Origin: an uncultured Treponema sp.
GTDB taxonomy: Bacteria; Spirochaetota; Spirochaetia; Treponematales; Treponemataceae
Assembly: GCA_947177175.1 (NCBI GenBank)
Contig: CAMWTK010000012.1
Location: forward strand, 1 to 47,531
Reading direction: 5' to 3'
DNA length: 47,531 nt
Part shown: piece after piece, positions 34,298 through 42,615 of the stretch
Position numbering within the stretch: position 1 is the stretch's first letter
How the letters are laid out: each line of letters starts with the position of its first letter
Notes under the pieces: generated by a model
Seen by the model: the letters and a program-made list of their open reading frames with translations, nothing else
What the model was told of the DNA's origin: nothing
Database searches by the model: none
Position numbers and translations under genes: made by a program

Positions 34298-34624
34298 TTA
34301 CAGCAGCCGCAGCAGCATGTAGACAATCGTGCCGCCAAAAATGCTGATCATCGCGTTGTTGCGCCACAGGTGCAGGACGGCCGTCACCGCAATGCCGACG
34401 AACGACGCAATCCCGAACGGCGCGACCGTCACCCGCACGTCCTTGAGGCAGTAGACGATGAGAATCGCCATTATCATTGAAGGAATGTATTTTTCGATAA
34501 AGCGGAGGAACGGCGGCGGATCTTTCTTGCTGAACAGCAGGAACGGGAACGCCCGCAGCAGAAAAATCACCGCGGCCGTCAGCACCGTCGCCACGAACGC
34601 GGCCGAAAGCGACAGCCTCATCAC
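34298..34624 (-). CDS. azlD: AzlD family branched-chain amino acid export subunit
   Basis: 108 residues, four hydrophobic segments, with the AzlD motif LLRAFPFLLF and FLRFIEKYIPSMIMAILIVYCLKDV. AzlD is the small partner of AzlC in exporters of branched-chain amino acids or analogues. The ATG lies in a four-base overlap with azlC (34621-34624). Confidence 0.9.
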   Translation of the reverse strand: MMRLSLSAAFVATVLTAAVIFLLRAFPFLLFSKKDPPPFLRFIEKYIPSMIMAILIVYCLKDVRVTVAPFGIASFVGIAVTAVLHLWRNNAMISIFGGTIVYMLLRLL

Positions 34625-35331
34625 GACACCTCCGCGCGGAATTTCCTGCCCCGCACCGCGACGAGCGCGGCAAGACCGAGCGCAATCGCCGCCAGAATGA
34701 TGTGCTGCCCCGGCAGTATGCCCGCGCGGAACAGCACGATCGCCACCACCGTCGTCGCAATGCCGATTGCCGGCGGCAGGAAATCCTTGCTCGCCCGCAC
34801 CTGATTGATCAGCAGGACCGTGAACAGCGCGGTCAGCGCAAAGTCAACGCCCGCAAAACTGAACGGAAGCACCGTGCCCAGCAGCGCGCCGATCACGCTG
34901 CCGGTAATCCAGTACACATAATCAAGCACGGCAATCGTCCCGTAATACGCGCCCGCATCCGCGCCGTCGGGAACGGTCACGTCCGTCAGCAGCGCATACG
35001 TCTCGTCGGTCAGCAGGAACACCAGCAGCGGCTTCCATTTTCCCACGTCCTTGAATCGCGTGATGAGCGAAAGCCCGTACACGATATGGCGGATATTCAC
35101 GAACAGTTCCGCGAGCAGGATTGCGGCAAGCGGCGTACCCGCCGCGAACAACGCCACCGCCATATACTCGCCCGCGCCCGCATACATGAACACGCTCATC
35201 ACCGCAGAAAGCCACCACGGATAGCCCGCGTTCACCAGCATCAGCCCGAACGGAATGCCGATAGCGATATAGCCGAAAAACACGGGGATTGTCGTCCTCG
35301 CCGCCCTGCGGAAATGTACCTGACTAAGCAT
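34621..35331 (-). CDS. azlC: AzlC family branched-chain amino acid export permease
   Basis: 236 residues from MLSQVHFRRAARTTIPVFFGYIAIGIPFGLM at 35331; an earlier in-frame start lies within the promoter. The N-terminal AzlC signature and the later motifs YAGAGEYMAVALF, VNIRHIVYGLSL and FLLTDETYAL are intact, with about six membrane segments. With AzlD it forms an inner-membrane amino acid exporter. No Lrp or other dedicated regulator is adjacent. The start codon lies 6 nt after a -10 motif. Confidence 0.93.
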   Translation of the reverse strand: MLSQVHFRRAARTTIPVFFGYIAIGIPFGLMLVNAGYPWWLSAVMSVFMYAGAGEYMAVALFAAGTPLAAILLAELFVNIRHIVYGLSLITRFKDVGKWKPLLVFLLTDETYALLTDVTVPDGADAGAYYGTIAVLDYVYWITGSVIGALLGTVLPFSFAGVDFALTALFTVLLINQVRASKDFLPPAIGIATTVVAIVLFRAGILPGQHIILAAIALGLAALVAVRGRKFRAEVS

Positions 35332-35337
35332 GTCATC

Positions 35338-35366
35338 ACTGTACTCATTTTCTGTTGAATTTTCAA
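35338..35366 (-). promoter_or_regulatory. azlC promoter, predicted leaderless
   Basis: Minus strand -35 TTGAAA (35366-35361), 17-nt spacer, -10 TACAGT (35343-35338), 6 nt to the ATG. Confidence 0.6.
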
Positions 35367-35418
35367 GCAATCTGTGCGATGATAGCATATAACACATCAT
35401 TTCCGAAGGGAGAACTAT

Positions 35419-35643
35419 ATGGTAGCAATGTTAGTCGGTCTTATCCTCATCGCGTTCGCCGTGATTGCCTGCCTGCCCGCCGGCCTGAACTGGGGCACAG
35501 ACATCATCGCGTTCCTCAAAGGCGCAGCCCCCGTCCTGGCGGCATTCGTCGGCATGATTGCCCTGTTCATCGGCTTTGCGGACATCAAGGACAAAAAAGA
35601 GGCGAAAAAAGAAGAGGCGGCAAAGCAGGCGGAAGAAAAATAA
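35419..35643 (+). CDS. small membrane protein
   Basis: 74 residues with AAGGGAG 7 nt before the ATG. Two hydrophobic segments (MLVGLILIAFAVIACLPAGL and VLAAFVGMIALFIGFADI) are separated by WGTDIIAFLKGAAP, followed by a Lys/Glu tail. Similar small proteins occur in treponemes; the function is unknown. It stands alone between azlC and potA. Confidence 0.7.
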   Translation: MVAMLVGLILIAFAVIACLPAGLNWGTDIIAFLKGAAPVLAAFVGMIALFIGFADIKDKKEAKKEEAAKQAEEK

Positions 35644-35694
35644 GGGCGTTCCCCGCTCGCGCGGGTCGCTACGTCCGCCCTTCGCTGCGCTCAT

Positions 35695-35710
35695 ACGCGG
35701 CGCGCCGCGT
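35695..35710. repeat. 16-bp perfect palindrome
   Basis: ACGCGGCGCGCCGCGT in the 234-nt gap between the small membrane gene and potA. A related string (catACGCGGCGCGGC) follows potC at 38974-38987. The rest of the gap holds a CCCGC/GCGGG hairpin and the pot promoter; no gene is seen. Confidence 0.6.
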
Positions 35711-35779
35711 ACTGCGGGGCTTCCATCGCTAACGCATCGCCGCCGCGCATAATTTTCTGAAAATAATTCCCCAAATATA

Positions 35780-35808
35780 TTGATAACTTTGCGCATTCGT
35801 TCTATTGT
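35780..35808 (+). promoter_or_regulatory. potABCD promoter
   Basis: -35 TTGATA (35780-35785), 17-nt spacer, -10 TATTGT (35803-35808), leaving a leader of about 65 nt before the GTG start of potA. Confidence 0.6.
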
Positions 35809-35877
35809 TAGGGCTATGCATTGTTTTCTGCACGAAATCAACATACCTGCGACAGCGGGCTAGGTAGAGGAAAAAGA

Positions 35878-37071
35878 GTGAAAGGAAGCCAGGTTACCAT
35901 TGACCACGTGTCAAAGCGATTCGGTGATTTCGTCGCGCTCGACGACGTTACCGTCACGATTAAGCCGGGAGAGTTCTTCTCCCTGCTCGGGCCTTCAGGC
36001 TGCGGAAAAACCACGCTGCTGCGCATCATCGCCGGATTTGAATTCCCCGACGACGGCGTGGTGCTGTTCGACGACACGAACGTCATTCCGTTCTCCCCGA
36101 ACAAACGGCAGTCAAACACGGTGTTCCAGACCTACGCGCTCTTCCCGCATTTAAGCGTGTACGACAACGTGGCGTTCCCGCTCAAACTGAAAAAGCTTCC
36201 CAAGGCGCAAATCGACGAAAAAGTCCGCGAGTACCTGCGCCTCGTGCAATTGGAAGCGCATATGTTCAAAAAGCCGAACCAGCTTTCCGGCGGACAGCGG
36301 CAGCGCGTGGCAATTGCGCGCGCGCTCATCAACGAGCCGAAAGTCCTCCTGCTTGACGAACCGCTGTCCGCGCTCGACGCAAAACTGCGCGCGAACCTGC
36401 TCATCGACCTTGACGCGCTCCACGACAAAATCGGCATCACCTTTATCTACGTGACCCACGACCAGAGCGAGGCACTCGCGGTGAGCGACCGCATTGCCGT
36501 GATGAACAGCGGGCACGTCTTGCAGGTGGGAACGCCGTTCGAGATTTACGAAAGCCCCGCCACGCAGTTCGTGGCGCAGTTCATCGGCGAGACGAACCTG
36601 TTTGAGAGCACCGTGGTCAAATGCGAGGAATACAACGTGCCGGGCAAGACCGACATCGAGCACATGGTCACGCTCAACACGCCCGCGCTCGGTATGCAGG
36701 CGCAGCTGACAGGCGAGACGGCGGCGACGCGCGAAGAGGACAAGAATATCCTCGTCACCGACTACGAGCATACCGACGAAGGGCAGAAAGTCGCCTTCAC
36801 GATCCGCCCCGAAAAGATCCGCATCACGCTGGAAGAACCGAAATTCGCGGGGCGCAAGGACATCAACGTGTTCAAGGGCGTGGTTGAAGAGCCGATCTAC
36901 ACGGGATTCCAGTCAAAATTCTACGTGCGGCTGGAGAACGGCACGATCGTCAAAGTGTTCAAGCAGCACATCAACTATCTTGACGAAGGCCCGGAAATCG
37001 CATGGAAAGACACCGTGTACATCTCCTGGGCGGCGAACGACGGCTACATCGTGGAGGACATCAACAAATGA
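35878..37071 (+). CDS. potA: spermidine/putrescine ABC transporter ATP-binding protein
   Basis: 397 residues from a GTG with GAGG 8 nt upstream. Walker A GPSGCGKTT, Q-loop, signature LSGGQRQR, Walker B VLLLDEP, D-loop SALD and switch VTHDQ are all intact. A C-terminal TOBE regulatory region follows (about 265-397). PotA energises polyamine import. The TOBE part has an acidic insertion of about 35 residues (TGETAATREEDKN...EHTDEGQK). The order potA-B-C-D with ATGA overlaps is the classical operon. Confidence 0.94.
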   Translation: MKGSQVTIDHVSKRFGDFVALDDVTVTIKPGEFFSLLGPSGCGKTTLLRIIAGFEFPDDGVVLFDDTNVIPFSPNKRQSNTVFQTYALFPHLSVYDNVAFPLKLKKLPKAQIDEKVREYLRLVQLEAHMFKKPNQLSGGQRQRVAIARALINEPKVLLLDEPLSALDAKLRANLLIDLDALHDKIGITFIYVTHDQSEALAVSDRIAVMNSGHVLQVGTPFEIYESPATQFVAQFIGETNLFESTVVKCEEYNVPGKTDIEHMVTLNTPALGMQAQLTGETAATREEDKNILVTDYEHTDEGQKVAFTIRPEKIRITLEEPKFAGRKDINVFKGVVEEPIYTGFQSKFYVRLENGTIVKVFKQHINYLDEGPEIAWKDTVYISWAANDGYIVEDINK

Positions 37072-38108
37072 GCGCGGAACAGGAAAAGACGCAGGCGCGT
37101 CCCAAGCAGCCGTTCCTGCTCAGGCTCGCGGCAAAGGCGCACGGCGCGGCGTACAAGAAGGCGAATCCCGGCCCGTGCTACGCATATCCCATGGGGCTGT
37201 GGTTCACGCTGTTCTTTGTCGTGCCGCTCGTCATCATCGTGGCGTACTCGTTTATGAAACGCGACGTGTACGGCGGCGTGGTGCACGAATTCACGCTCAA
37301 GGCGTACCAGCAGATGCTCGTTCCTGCCTACGGCATGATTTTCCTGCGCACGCTGTTCATCACGGCGGTGTCCACGCTCATCACGATCGTGGTCGCGCTT
37401 CCGTGCGGCTATGCCATGGCGCGCAGCAAATACCAGACGTTCCTGCTCGTGCTCGTGGTCATTCCGTTCCTCACGAACAGCCTTATCCGCATCTTCGCCT
37501 GGATGACGATTCTGGGCGACAACGGACTGCTCAACGCAATCTTCCGCTTTTTCTGGCACATCAAGCATGCGTTCGGCTTTGGCGGCGACGCGTTCGTGCC
37601 GCACAAATTCATGTTCACCAAGGGCGCGGTCATCCTCGTCAGCGTGTACATGTACCTGCCCTATGCCATCCTGCCGATTTTTACGGCGGTTGACCGCTTT
37701 GACTTCAGCCTGCTCGAAGCCGCGCGCGACCTGGGCGCGACAAAGGCGCAGTCCATGCTCAAAGTGCTCATTCCCGGCATCAAAAGCGGCATCGTGAGCG
37801 CGCTCATCTTCACGTTCATCCCGATTTTCGGCACGTACACCGTCCCGCAGCTCGTGGGCGGCAAAGACAGCTATATGCTCGGCAACATCATCGTCGATCA
37901 GGTGCAGAAAGTGCGCAACTGGCCGCTCGCGTCCGCGTTCAGCCTGGTGATTACCGCCGTCTCCATGATTGCCATTCTCTGGATGCTCTCGACCAACCGC
38001 AAAGAGGCGAATCTCAAGAAAGCGTCGGCAAAAGAAGACGCGGCGGCAAGCACGGACGCGCCGATTTTGGCGGCGAGCCTCAAGAAAAGCGAAATCGGAG
38101 GCGCATGA
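37068..38108 (+). CDS. potB: spermidine/putrescine ABC transporter permease
   Basis: 346 residues, six to seven membrane segments, with a cytoplasmic N-terminal extension of about 40 residues and a Lys/Ala-rich C-terminal tail. The EAA loop (SLLEAARDLGATKAQSMLKVLIPGIKSG) contacts the ATPase. MetI-like inner-membrane permease. The ATG overlaps the potA stop (37068-37071). Confidence 0.93.
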   Translation: MSAEQEKTQARPKQPFLLRLAAKAHGAAYKKANPGPCYAYPMGLWFTLFFVVPLVIIVAYSFMKRDVYGGVVHEFTLKAYQQMLVPAYGMIFLRTLFITAVSTLITIVVALPCGYAMARSKYQTFLLVLVVIPFLTNSLIRIFAWMTILGDNGLLNAIFRFFWHIKHAFGFGGDAFVPHKFMFTKGAVILVSVYMYLPYAILPIFTAVDRFDFSLLEAARDLGATKAQSMLKVLIPGIKSGIVSALIFTFIPIFGTYTVPQLVGGKDSYMLGNIIVDQVQKVRNWPLASAFSLVITAVSMIAILWMLSTNRKEANLKKASAKEDAAASTDAPILAASLKKSEIGGA

Positions 38109-38974
38109 TGCATTTTAACCCGTACAAACTGTTTATCCGGCGCGCGCGGACGAGCGAAAACGCCAAGCACGCCAAGCGCGACTGGAAAAAACGCGCGCCG
38201 CAGTTCAGCCTGTCCAACACCGCCCTGTGCCTGTCGCTGCTGTTCCTGTTCATTCCGCTGTTCGTCATCATTTTCTATTCGTTCAACTCGGCAAAGGACA
38301 CGACATTCCAGCATTTTTCGTTCGTGTGGTACGAAAAACTGCTGTTCGACTCAAAGGATTTGTGGTCGGCGCTGCTCAACAGCCTGCTGGTCGCGCTCAC
38401 CTCGTCGCTCGTGGCGACAATCCTGGGAACGCTCGCCGCTATCGGCATATCCTGGTACCGCTTTGCGGGCAAGCAGTACATACAGACGCTCGGATTCCTG
38501 CCGATGGTACTGCCCGAAGTGATTATGGGCGTGTCGCTGCTGATTTTTTTCAGCGGCATCAAGCTTTCGCTCGGGCTGTTCACGATTTTCATCGCGCACA
38601 CCACGTTCTGCCTGCCGTTCGTCTACCTCATGGTCAGCGCGCGGCTCGATGAATTCGACTATTCAATCATTGAGGCGAGCCACGATCTGGGCGCGAACGA
38701 ATGGCAGACGCTGTTCAAGGTCATCATTCCCGCAATCATGCCCGGCATTGCCGGCGGATTTGCCATGAGCGTCACGATGTCGCTGGAAGATTACGTCATC
38801 ACCTCGCTCGTCAGCGGGCCGGGAAGCACCACGCTCCCGCTGTACGTGTACTCGATGATTCGGTTCGGCGTAAGCCCGGTGATAAACTCGCTTTCGTTCG
38901 TGCTGATCCTTGCCGTCTGCGTACTCGTGTTCGTGCTGCGAAAAGGCCTCAAGTCGTTCGCCAACGCGCGCTAG
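38105..38974 (+). CDS. potC: spermidine/putrescine ABC transporter permease
   Basis: 289 residues, about six membrane segments. The EAA loop is YSIIEASHDLGANEWQTLFKVIIPAIMPG. Start ATGATG overlaps the potB stop (38105-38108); either Met is possible. It forms the heterodimeric channel with PotB. Confidence 0.93.
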   Translation: MMHFNPYKLFIRRARTSENAKHAKRDWKKRAPQFSLSNTALCLSLLFLFIPLFVIIFYSFNSAKDTTFQHFSFVWYEKLLFDSKDLWSALLNSLLVALTSSLVATILGTLAAIGISWYRFAGKQYIQTLGFLPMVLPEVIMGVSLLIFFSGIKLSLGLFTIFIAHTTFCLPFVYLMVSARLDEFDYSIIEASHDLGANEWQTLFKVIIPAIMPGIAGGFAMSVTMSLEDYVITSLVSGPGSTTLPLYVYSMIRFGVSPVINSLSFVLILAVCVLVFVLRKGLKSFANAR

Positions 38975-39015
38975 CATACGCGGCGCGGCTATTCTTCATA
39001 TTTTAGGAGCACGTC

Positions 39016-40068
39016 ATGCAAAAACGCATCGCTCACCTTGTATCCGCGGCACTGGGATTCGCCGCCGCACTCGCCCTCGCCTCCTGCGCCAAAAAGGACG
39101 GCCGAACATTGTACCTGTACAACTGGACGTACTACACGCCCGATGCCGTGATCGCGCAGTTCGAGCAGGAATTCGGCTGCACGGTCAAAGTGGACAGCTA
39201 CGCGTCGAACGAAGAGATGTACGCCAAGCTCCGCGCGGGGGCAAAAGGCTACGACATCGTGGTCCCGTCGCAGGACTACACGTCCATCATGATCAAGCAG
39301 GGCATGCTCCGCGAGCTTGACCAGAGCAAGCTGACCAACCGCGCGCTCATCAACCCCGCCGTGCTGGAAAAAGCGACCTACGACCCCGACATGCGCTATG
39401 CCGTCCCGTACTATTTCGGCGCGGCGGGCGTTGCCGTGAACAGGACAAAGGCGACCGCCCCGTACACCCGCGACTGGAACATCTTTGCCGACCCGCAGTT
39501 CAGCGGACACGCCACGATGATGGACGACATGCGCGAAGTGCTCGGCGACGCGCTCGCCTACCTGGGATACAGCGTCAACTCGCTGGACGACGGCGCGCTC
39601 GATGCCGCCGCACGGCTCGTCAGCGACCGCTGGAAGCCCAACCTCGTCAAGTTCGACGCGGAGGGATTCGGCAAGTCGTTCGCGAGCGGCGACTTCTGGC
39701 TGTGCCAGGGCTACGCCGAAGTCATCTACAGCGAAGTGCCGCAGGAAAAATGGGGCGAGATGATCGACTTCTTCATTCCGCAGGAGGGCGGCCCGTCCTA
39801 CCTCGACAGCATGTGCATCCTCAAGGACGCGCCGCACTACGAGCTGGCAAACGAATTCATCAATTTTATCCACCGCCCACAGATTTACGCGCAGTTCCTT
39901 GATGCGTTCAACTTTCCCTGCTTCGTGAACACGGAGGCGGCGCAGTACATGACGGCAGTCCCGATGTACGACGCGGGCGAGCTGACCAACTGCGAGCTGA
40001 AAGAAGACCTCGGCGACGGGCTGGACAAATACAACGCCCGCTGGCAGGCAATCCGCTTCACCGACTGA
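39016..40068 (+). CDS. potD: spermidine/putrescine-binding lipoprotein
   Basis: 350 residues. Signal with lipobox LALASC (Cys near 24), then the polyamine-binding fold beginning LYLYNWTYYTPDAVIAQFEQEFGC. Typical PotD motifs are YDIVVPSQDY, YAVPYYFGAAGVAVN, MMDDMREVLGDALAYLGYS and the aromatic/acidic ligand residues in that context. Anchored outside the inner membrane, it delivers polyamine to PotBC. It has a 41-nt gap after potC with AGGAG before the ATG. Confidence 0.94.
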   Translation: MQKRIAHLVSAALGFAAALALASCAKKDGRTLYLYNWTYYTPDAVIAQFEQEFGCTVKVDSYASNEEMYAKLRAGAKGYDIVVPSQDYTSIMIKQGMLRELDQSKLTNRALINPAVLEKATYDPDMRYAVPYYFGAAGVAVNRTKATAPYTRDWNIFADPQFSGHATMMDDMREVLGDALAYLGYSVNSLDDGALDAAARLVSDRWKPNLVKFDAEGFGKSFASGDFWLCQGYAEVIYSEVPQEKWGEMIDFFIPQEGGPSYLDSMCILKDAPHYELANEFINFIHRPQIYAQFLDAFNFPCFVNTEAAQYMTAVPMYDAGELTNCELKEDLGDGLDKYNARWQAIRFTD

Positions 40069-40092
40069 CCCGCACACCCCCGCCACAAACAC

Positions 40093-40146
40093 GGACGCAC
40101 CCGGGCCGCCCCGCGCGGCAACAGACCGGGTGTGTCCTGTTTTTTT
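40093..40146 (+). terminator. potABCD terminator
   Basis: Long stem GGACGCACCCGG/CCGGGTGTGTCC with an internal GC-rich sub-hairpin (GCCGC...GCGGC), followed by TG and seven T. It closes the conserved part of the window. Confidence 0.9.
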
Positions 40147-40199
40147 GTGCGCGCCGCCATCCCGCCCCGCGCACGGACGAACGAACACCGCGCCGCCGC

Positions 40200-40232
40200 C
40201 ACGGACAGCCGCGCGTAGCGCAGCTGTCCGTG
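40200..40232. repeat. 10-bp inverted repeat at boundary
   Basis: CACGGACAGC (40200-40209)/GCTGTCCGTG (40223-40232), loop of 13 nt, 7 nt after the DUF4469 gene end. It may terminate that leftward operon, although no T-run is seen. Confidence 0.5.
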
Positions 40233-40239
40233 CACAATG

Positions 40240-41004
40240 CTATCCGACGGAAACAATTTCCGGGAACGTGCTGGTTCGTACGGTTTTGTTTATCCTTGTT
40301 CCCGATCCGTATGCCGTGCGGACAATGAGGCGGTAGTTTCCGCTCGCCATTGTTTCCGGCACGTTAAAGAGCAGGATAGAGGTGGTGTTGTCGATGATTT
40401 CAGACACGGGAATGTGCGTCCATGTCGAAAGATCGCCCGCACTGTTGCCGTTTTCATCGCAGGCGGCAAAGAAAATGCCCGTTTCGGCTTCCTCACCGGC
40501 GATTTTCAGGCGTTTGCCTTTCAGGCGCACGGTCTGCCCTTTTGCCAGTGCCGTGCCGCTTGTGCGGGCGCTAATATTGTACAGCTCGCTGATTGCCGGG
40601 TCGTTTGACTCGGTAATGTCGGCGGCGACCTTCACGCCTTTTACGGCCTCAAGCGCGAGTTCTGACGGGGTAAAGGCAAGCCCCATCGCCGGAACGTCGC
40701 TGATGCACGGATTCGCCGTGTCCATGCCTCCCACCGGCTTGATGTACAGCGTTCCCATTTCCAGCAAGTCAACGGCTTTCCCGGTCTTGAGCAGTTCCAG
40801 AATCCCGTTGCGCAGCAGTCCGGCGGAAAACAGGAGCGTTTCCCGGTCGAGCGTCTGGTTATGTTCCAGCGTGTTGTCTATGATGTTCCCGATATATGCC
40901 GTGTTCCGCTGCACTTTTGCATAGGAAATATCCTTTTCCGATAGCGCGAGCGAATGCATGGTGACATTCACCGTTTTGGTCAGTTTACTAGATCTATCAT
41001 TCAT
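40240..41004 (-). CDS. HU-like/DUF4469 domain protein
   Basis: 254 residues. The N-terminal region (about 15-120; VTMHSLALSEKDISYAKVQRNTAYIGNIIDNTLEHNQTLDRETLLFSAGLLRNGILELLKTGKAVDLLEMGTLYIKP) resembles the HU-like domain of a DUF4469 protein group. The C-terminal 100 residues (LYNISARTSGTALAKGQTVRLKGKRLKIAGEE...RLIVRTAYG) are a DUF4469 Ig-like domain. The function is unknown; DNA binding is a guess from the HU-like part. GAGG overlaps the stop of the 66-aa gene 9 nt upstream, so it belongs to the XRE-ImmA operon. Confidence 0.72.
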   Translation of the reverse strand: MNDRSSKLTKTVNVTMHSLALSEKDISYAKVQRNTAYIGNIIDNTLEHNQTLDRETLLFSAGLLRNGILELLKTGKAVDLLEMGTLYIKPVGGMDTANPCISDVPAMGLAFTPSELALEAVKGVKVAADITESNDPAISELYNISARTSGTALAKGQTVRLKGKRLKIAGEEAETGIFFAACDENGNSAGDLSTWTHIPVSEIIDNTTSILLFNVPETMASGNYRLIVRTAYGSGTRINKTVRTSTFPEIVSVG

Positions 41005-41013
41005 AACGATACC

Positions 41014-41214
41014 TCATCGTGTTCGTATAGTGGTGACGGTTCGTGCCCGTCCCTCTTGCCAACCGGTCGGCGATGTGGTATGCTCTTTGCTGACAGCTTT
41101 AAGATACACATCTTTTTGCAGGGTCTGTAATGTATGTGCCGTACATTGCAGACCTTTTGTTTTACGTCGTTCCGCTTCCGGTTTTGCGGACAGACGCGCT
41201 GCTTTTGTTTTCAT
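41014..41214 (-). CDS. small basic protein of unknown function
   Basis: 66 residues, rich in Lys/Arg/Thr, no known motif. The ATG is preceded by GGGAGG at about 9 nt and lies 19 nt after immA. Its TGA provides the Shine-Dalgarno of the following DUF4469 gene. The ordered operon spacing is the main evidence that it is real. Confidence 0.5.
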   Translation of the reverse strand: MKTKAARLSAKPEAERRKTKGLQCTAHTLQTLQKDVYLKAVSKEHTTSPTGWQEGRARTVTTIRTR

Positions 41215-41233
41215 CTGCGTTTGCCTCCCTCAT

Positions 41234-41878
41234 TTAATCCCATAGCAGGCTGACGTTCCCGCTCATTGCAAAGCGGTACGACCAGCGCACGAAATCCCCA
41301 AAATCTGATTCCCGGTAAGGAATGCCGCGGGAATGGCAGTAGGCAATCTGCGCCGCCTTTCTGCTTACCCCGCACTGCTTTTCTATGTCGTCTATCTCCA
41401 TGTTCCGCACGATGTCCGGCTTGCACAAAAATGCCCCGGCGAAGGTGTTTGCCTGCCATTCGGGATCCATTGCCTTCAGCGTCGCGTCTGAAAAGTCGTC
41501 GATTTTTTCGAGCGGCATGGTATGCGGAATGCCCCATAGTTTAAACAGGATATAATGCGCTATCTCATGCAAAATGGTGAACCGTGCCCTGCCGTCACCT
41601 AACATTGCCTTGCCGTAGACATCGGCGCGGATATAAATGACGTTCTTTTGCGCGTCATAATACGCCTCCTCTTCTCTGTACCATTCATCCGGCACGGAGA
41701 ACGTGATGTCGTCATCAAAAAGCGACGGGAGCATAAATTCCAGTATGCCAAGGACATCAATGTACAGGATATGTATTCCGATTTTTAGTAATTCTCGGAT
41801 TTTAAGGGCAAGCCGAACGACATCTTTCCGGCTTTTTGGTTTTACCACAATCAGGTTATAGTTTTCGTCTAAAGTCAT
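41234..41878 (-). CDS. ImmA/IrrE family metallo-endopeptidase
   Basis: 214 residues. Zinc motif HEIAHY (HExxH at 104-108) follows FTILHEIAHYILFKLWG, with the third acidic ligand expected in the EWQANTFAGAFLC segment (about 138-150), exactly the ImmA/IrrE pattern. Such proteases cleave partner XRE repressors, for example ImmA on ImmR in ICEBs1. Its gene overlaps the XRE gene by ATGA (41875-41878), supporting a repressor/protease pair. Confidence 0.88.
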   Translation of the reverse strand: MTLDENYNLIVVKPKSRKDVVRLALKIRELLKIGIHILYIDVLGILEFMLPSLFDDDITFSVPDEWYREEEAYYDAQKNVIYIRADVYGKAMLGDGRARFTILHEIAHYILFKLWGIPHTMPLEKIDDFSDATLKAMDPEWQANTFAGAFLCKPDIVRNMEIDDIEKQCGVSRKAAQIAYCHSRGIPYRESDFGDFVRWSYRFAMSGNVSLLWD

Positions 41879-42255
41879 AGCATCTCCTCAGAAGTTTTTT
41901 TGTCGGCCATGTGGCTGAGCATAGCCCGCAGTTCTTTTACAGAAAGATTTTTGATTTCTCGCGCGAACATAACGGCCGCGTCCACTGCTTCCGGGGGGGC
42001 ATCCTGCAAATCTATGGTGAGCGATTTGTTCGTGTCCGCTTCGGCCTTCAGAAGGCGTGTCCGCAATGCATGGTCAAATTTATATGCCTCCGACACTTTT
42101 TCGGTCAGCCCGGCCGGAATCGCCCTGCTGCCCGTTTCTATTGAAGAAAGATAGGCCGGCGAAATGTCCAATTCCTTTGCCATAGCCGCAAGCAGAATCC
42201 GATTGTCCAGTCGGTAATGCCGCAAGATTTTTCCGTATTCGGTCAGTGCGTTCAT
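41875..42255 (-). CDS. XRE family transcriptional regulator
   Basis: 126 residues. The helix-turn-helix (ILRHYRLDNRILLAAMAKELDISPAYLSSIETGSRAIP, about 9-46) is followed by a helical C-terminal region that probably dimerises or is recognised by the protease. The ribosome site AGGAG precedes the ATG. Likely autorepressor of the XRE-immA-66aa-DUF4469 operon through the TTCACA sites upstream. The pairing with ImmA is characteristic of integrative elements and toxin-antitoxin-like modules. Confidence 0.88.
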   Translation of the reverse strand: MNALTEYGKILRHYRLDNRILLAAMAKELDISPAYLSSIETGSRAIPAGLTEKVSEAYKFDHALRTRLLKAEADTNKSLTIDLQDAPPEAVDAAVMFAREIKNLSVKELRAMLSHMADKKTSEEML

Positions 42256-42284
42256 AGGGTTCTCCTGTCATATTGTTCTCCTTT

Positions 42285-42337
42285 TTCACAGAATATCATA
42301 TTTATTTTTAAAGTCAATTATTTTCACAATATGTGAA
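42285..42337 (-). promoter_or_regulatory. XRE operon promoter with operators
   Basis: Minus strand -35 TTGACT (42317-42312), 16-nt spacer, -10 TATTCT (42295-42290). A perfect inverted repeat TTCACA-ATA-TGTGAA (42323-42337) lies just upstream of the -35. A half-site TTCACA (42285-42290) overlaps the -10. This is a good fit to XRE autoregulation. Confidence 0.68.
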
Positions 42338-42349
42338 TAGAGCAATCCC

Positions 42350-42491
42350 GTTAGTGTCCTTAACGGAGCGTTTTCCGTTAAGGACATTAACCGCGTGGTT
42401 TCCGTTAAGGTTCTTAACGGTGCCAAGGAGAGTGGTTTAAACATGGCAAGGAGAGCTCCCTCTCGCCGTAAGTCTTGGCGGCTCTCCTTGC
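42350..42491. repeat. structured intergenic region with three nested inverted repeats
   Basis: An 18-nt arm pair with one mismatch (GTTAGTGTCCTTAACGGA 42350-42367/42374-42391) is followed by CCGTTAAG-gtt-CTTAACGG (42402-42420), sharing the CCGTTAAG core. A third hairpin GCAAGGAGAGC (42446-42456)/GCTCTCCTTGC (42481-42491) contains an inner CGCC/GGCG stem. No ORF with a ribosome site is seen in this 360-nt gap. A structured RNA or protein-binding region is possible. Confidence 0.65.
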
Positions 42492-42537
42492 AGGGAGAGG
42501 ATGGGTCTCGCGGAGAGTGCATTTTTTTCGGGAAATG

Positions 42538-42546
42538 TGATATAAT
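42538..42546 (+). promoter_or_regulatory. hsd operon extended -10 promoter
   Basis: TGA-TATAAT (hexamer 42541-42546); -35 weak. The leader is about 62 nt, with GGAGG before the hsdM ATG. Confidence 0.6.
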
Positions 42547-42615
42547 GCAATAAGGGATTTCTTTGTAAAAGCATGACTATTCGTGCACAAAATAAAACAA
42601 CGGAGGAACGCCCTG

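Noticed and set aside
42080-42289. 69-codon frame overlapping the XRE gene, with its own AAGGAG
   Set aside because: It has a plausible ribosome site but lies almost wholly inside the XRE gene in another frame, and the composition is not protein-like. The second AGGAG serves the XRE start.
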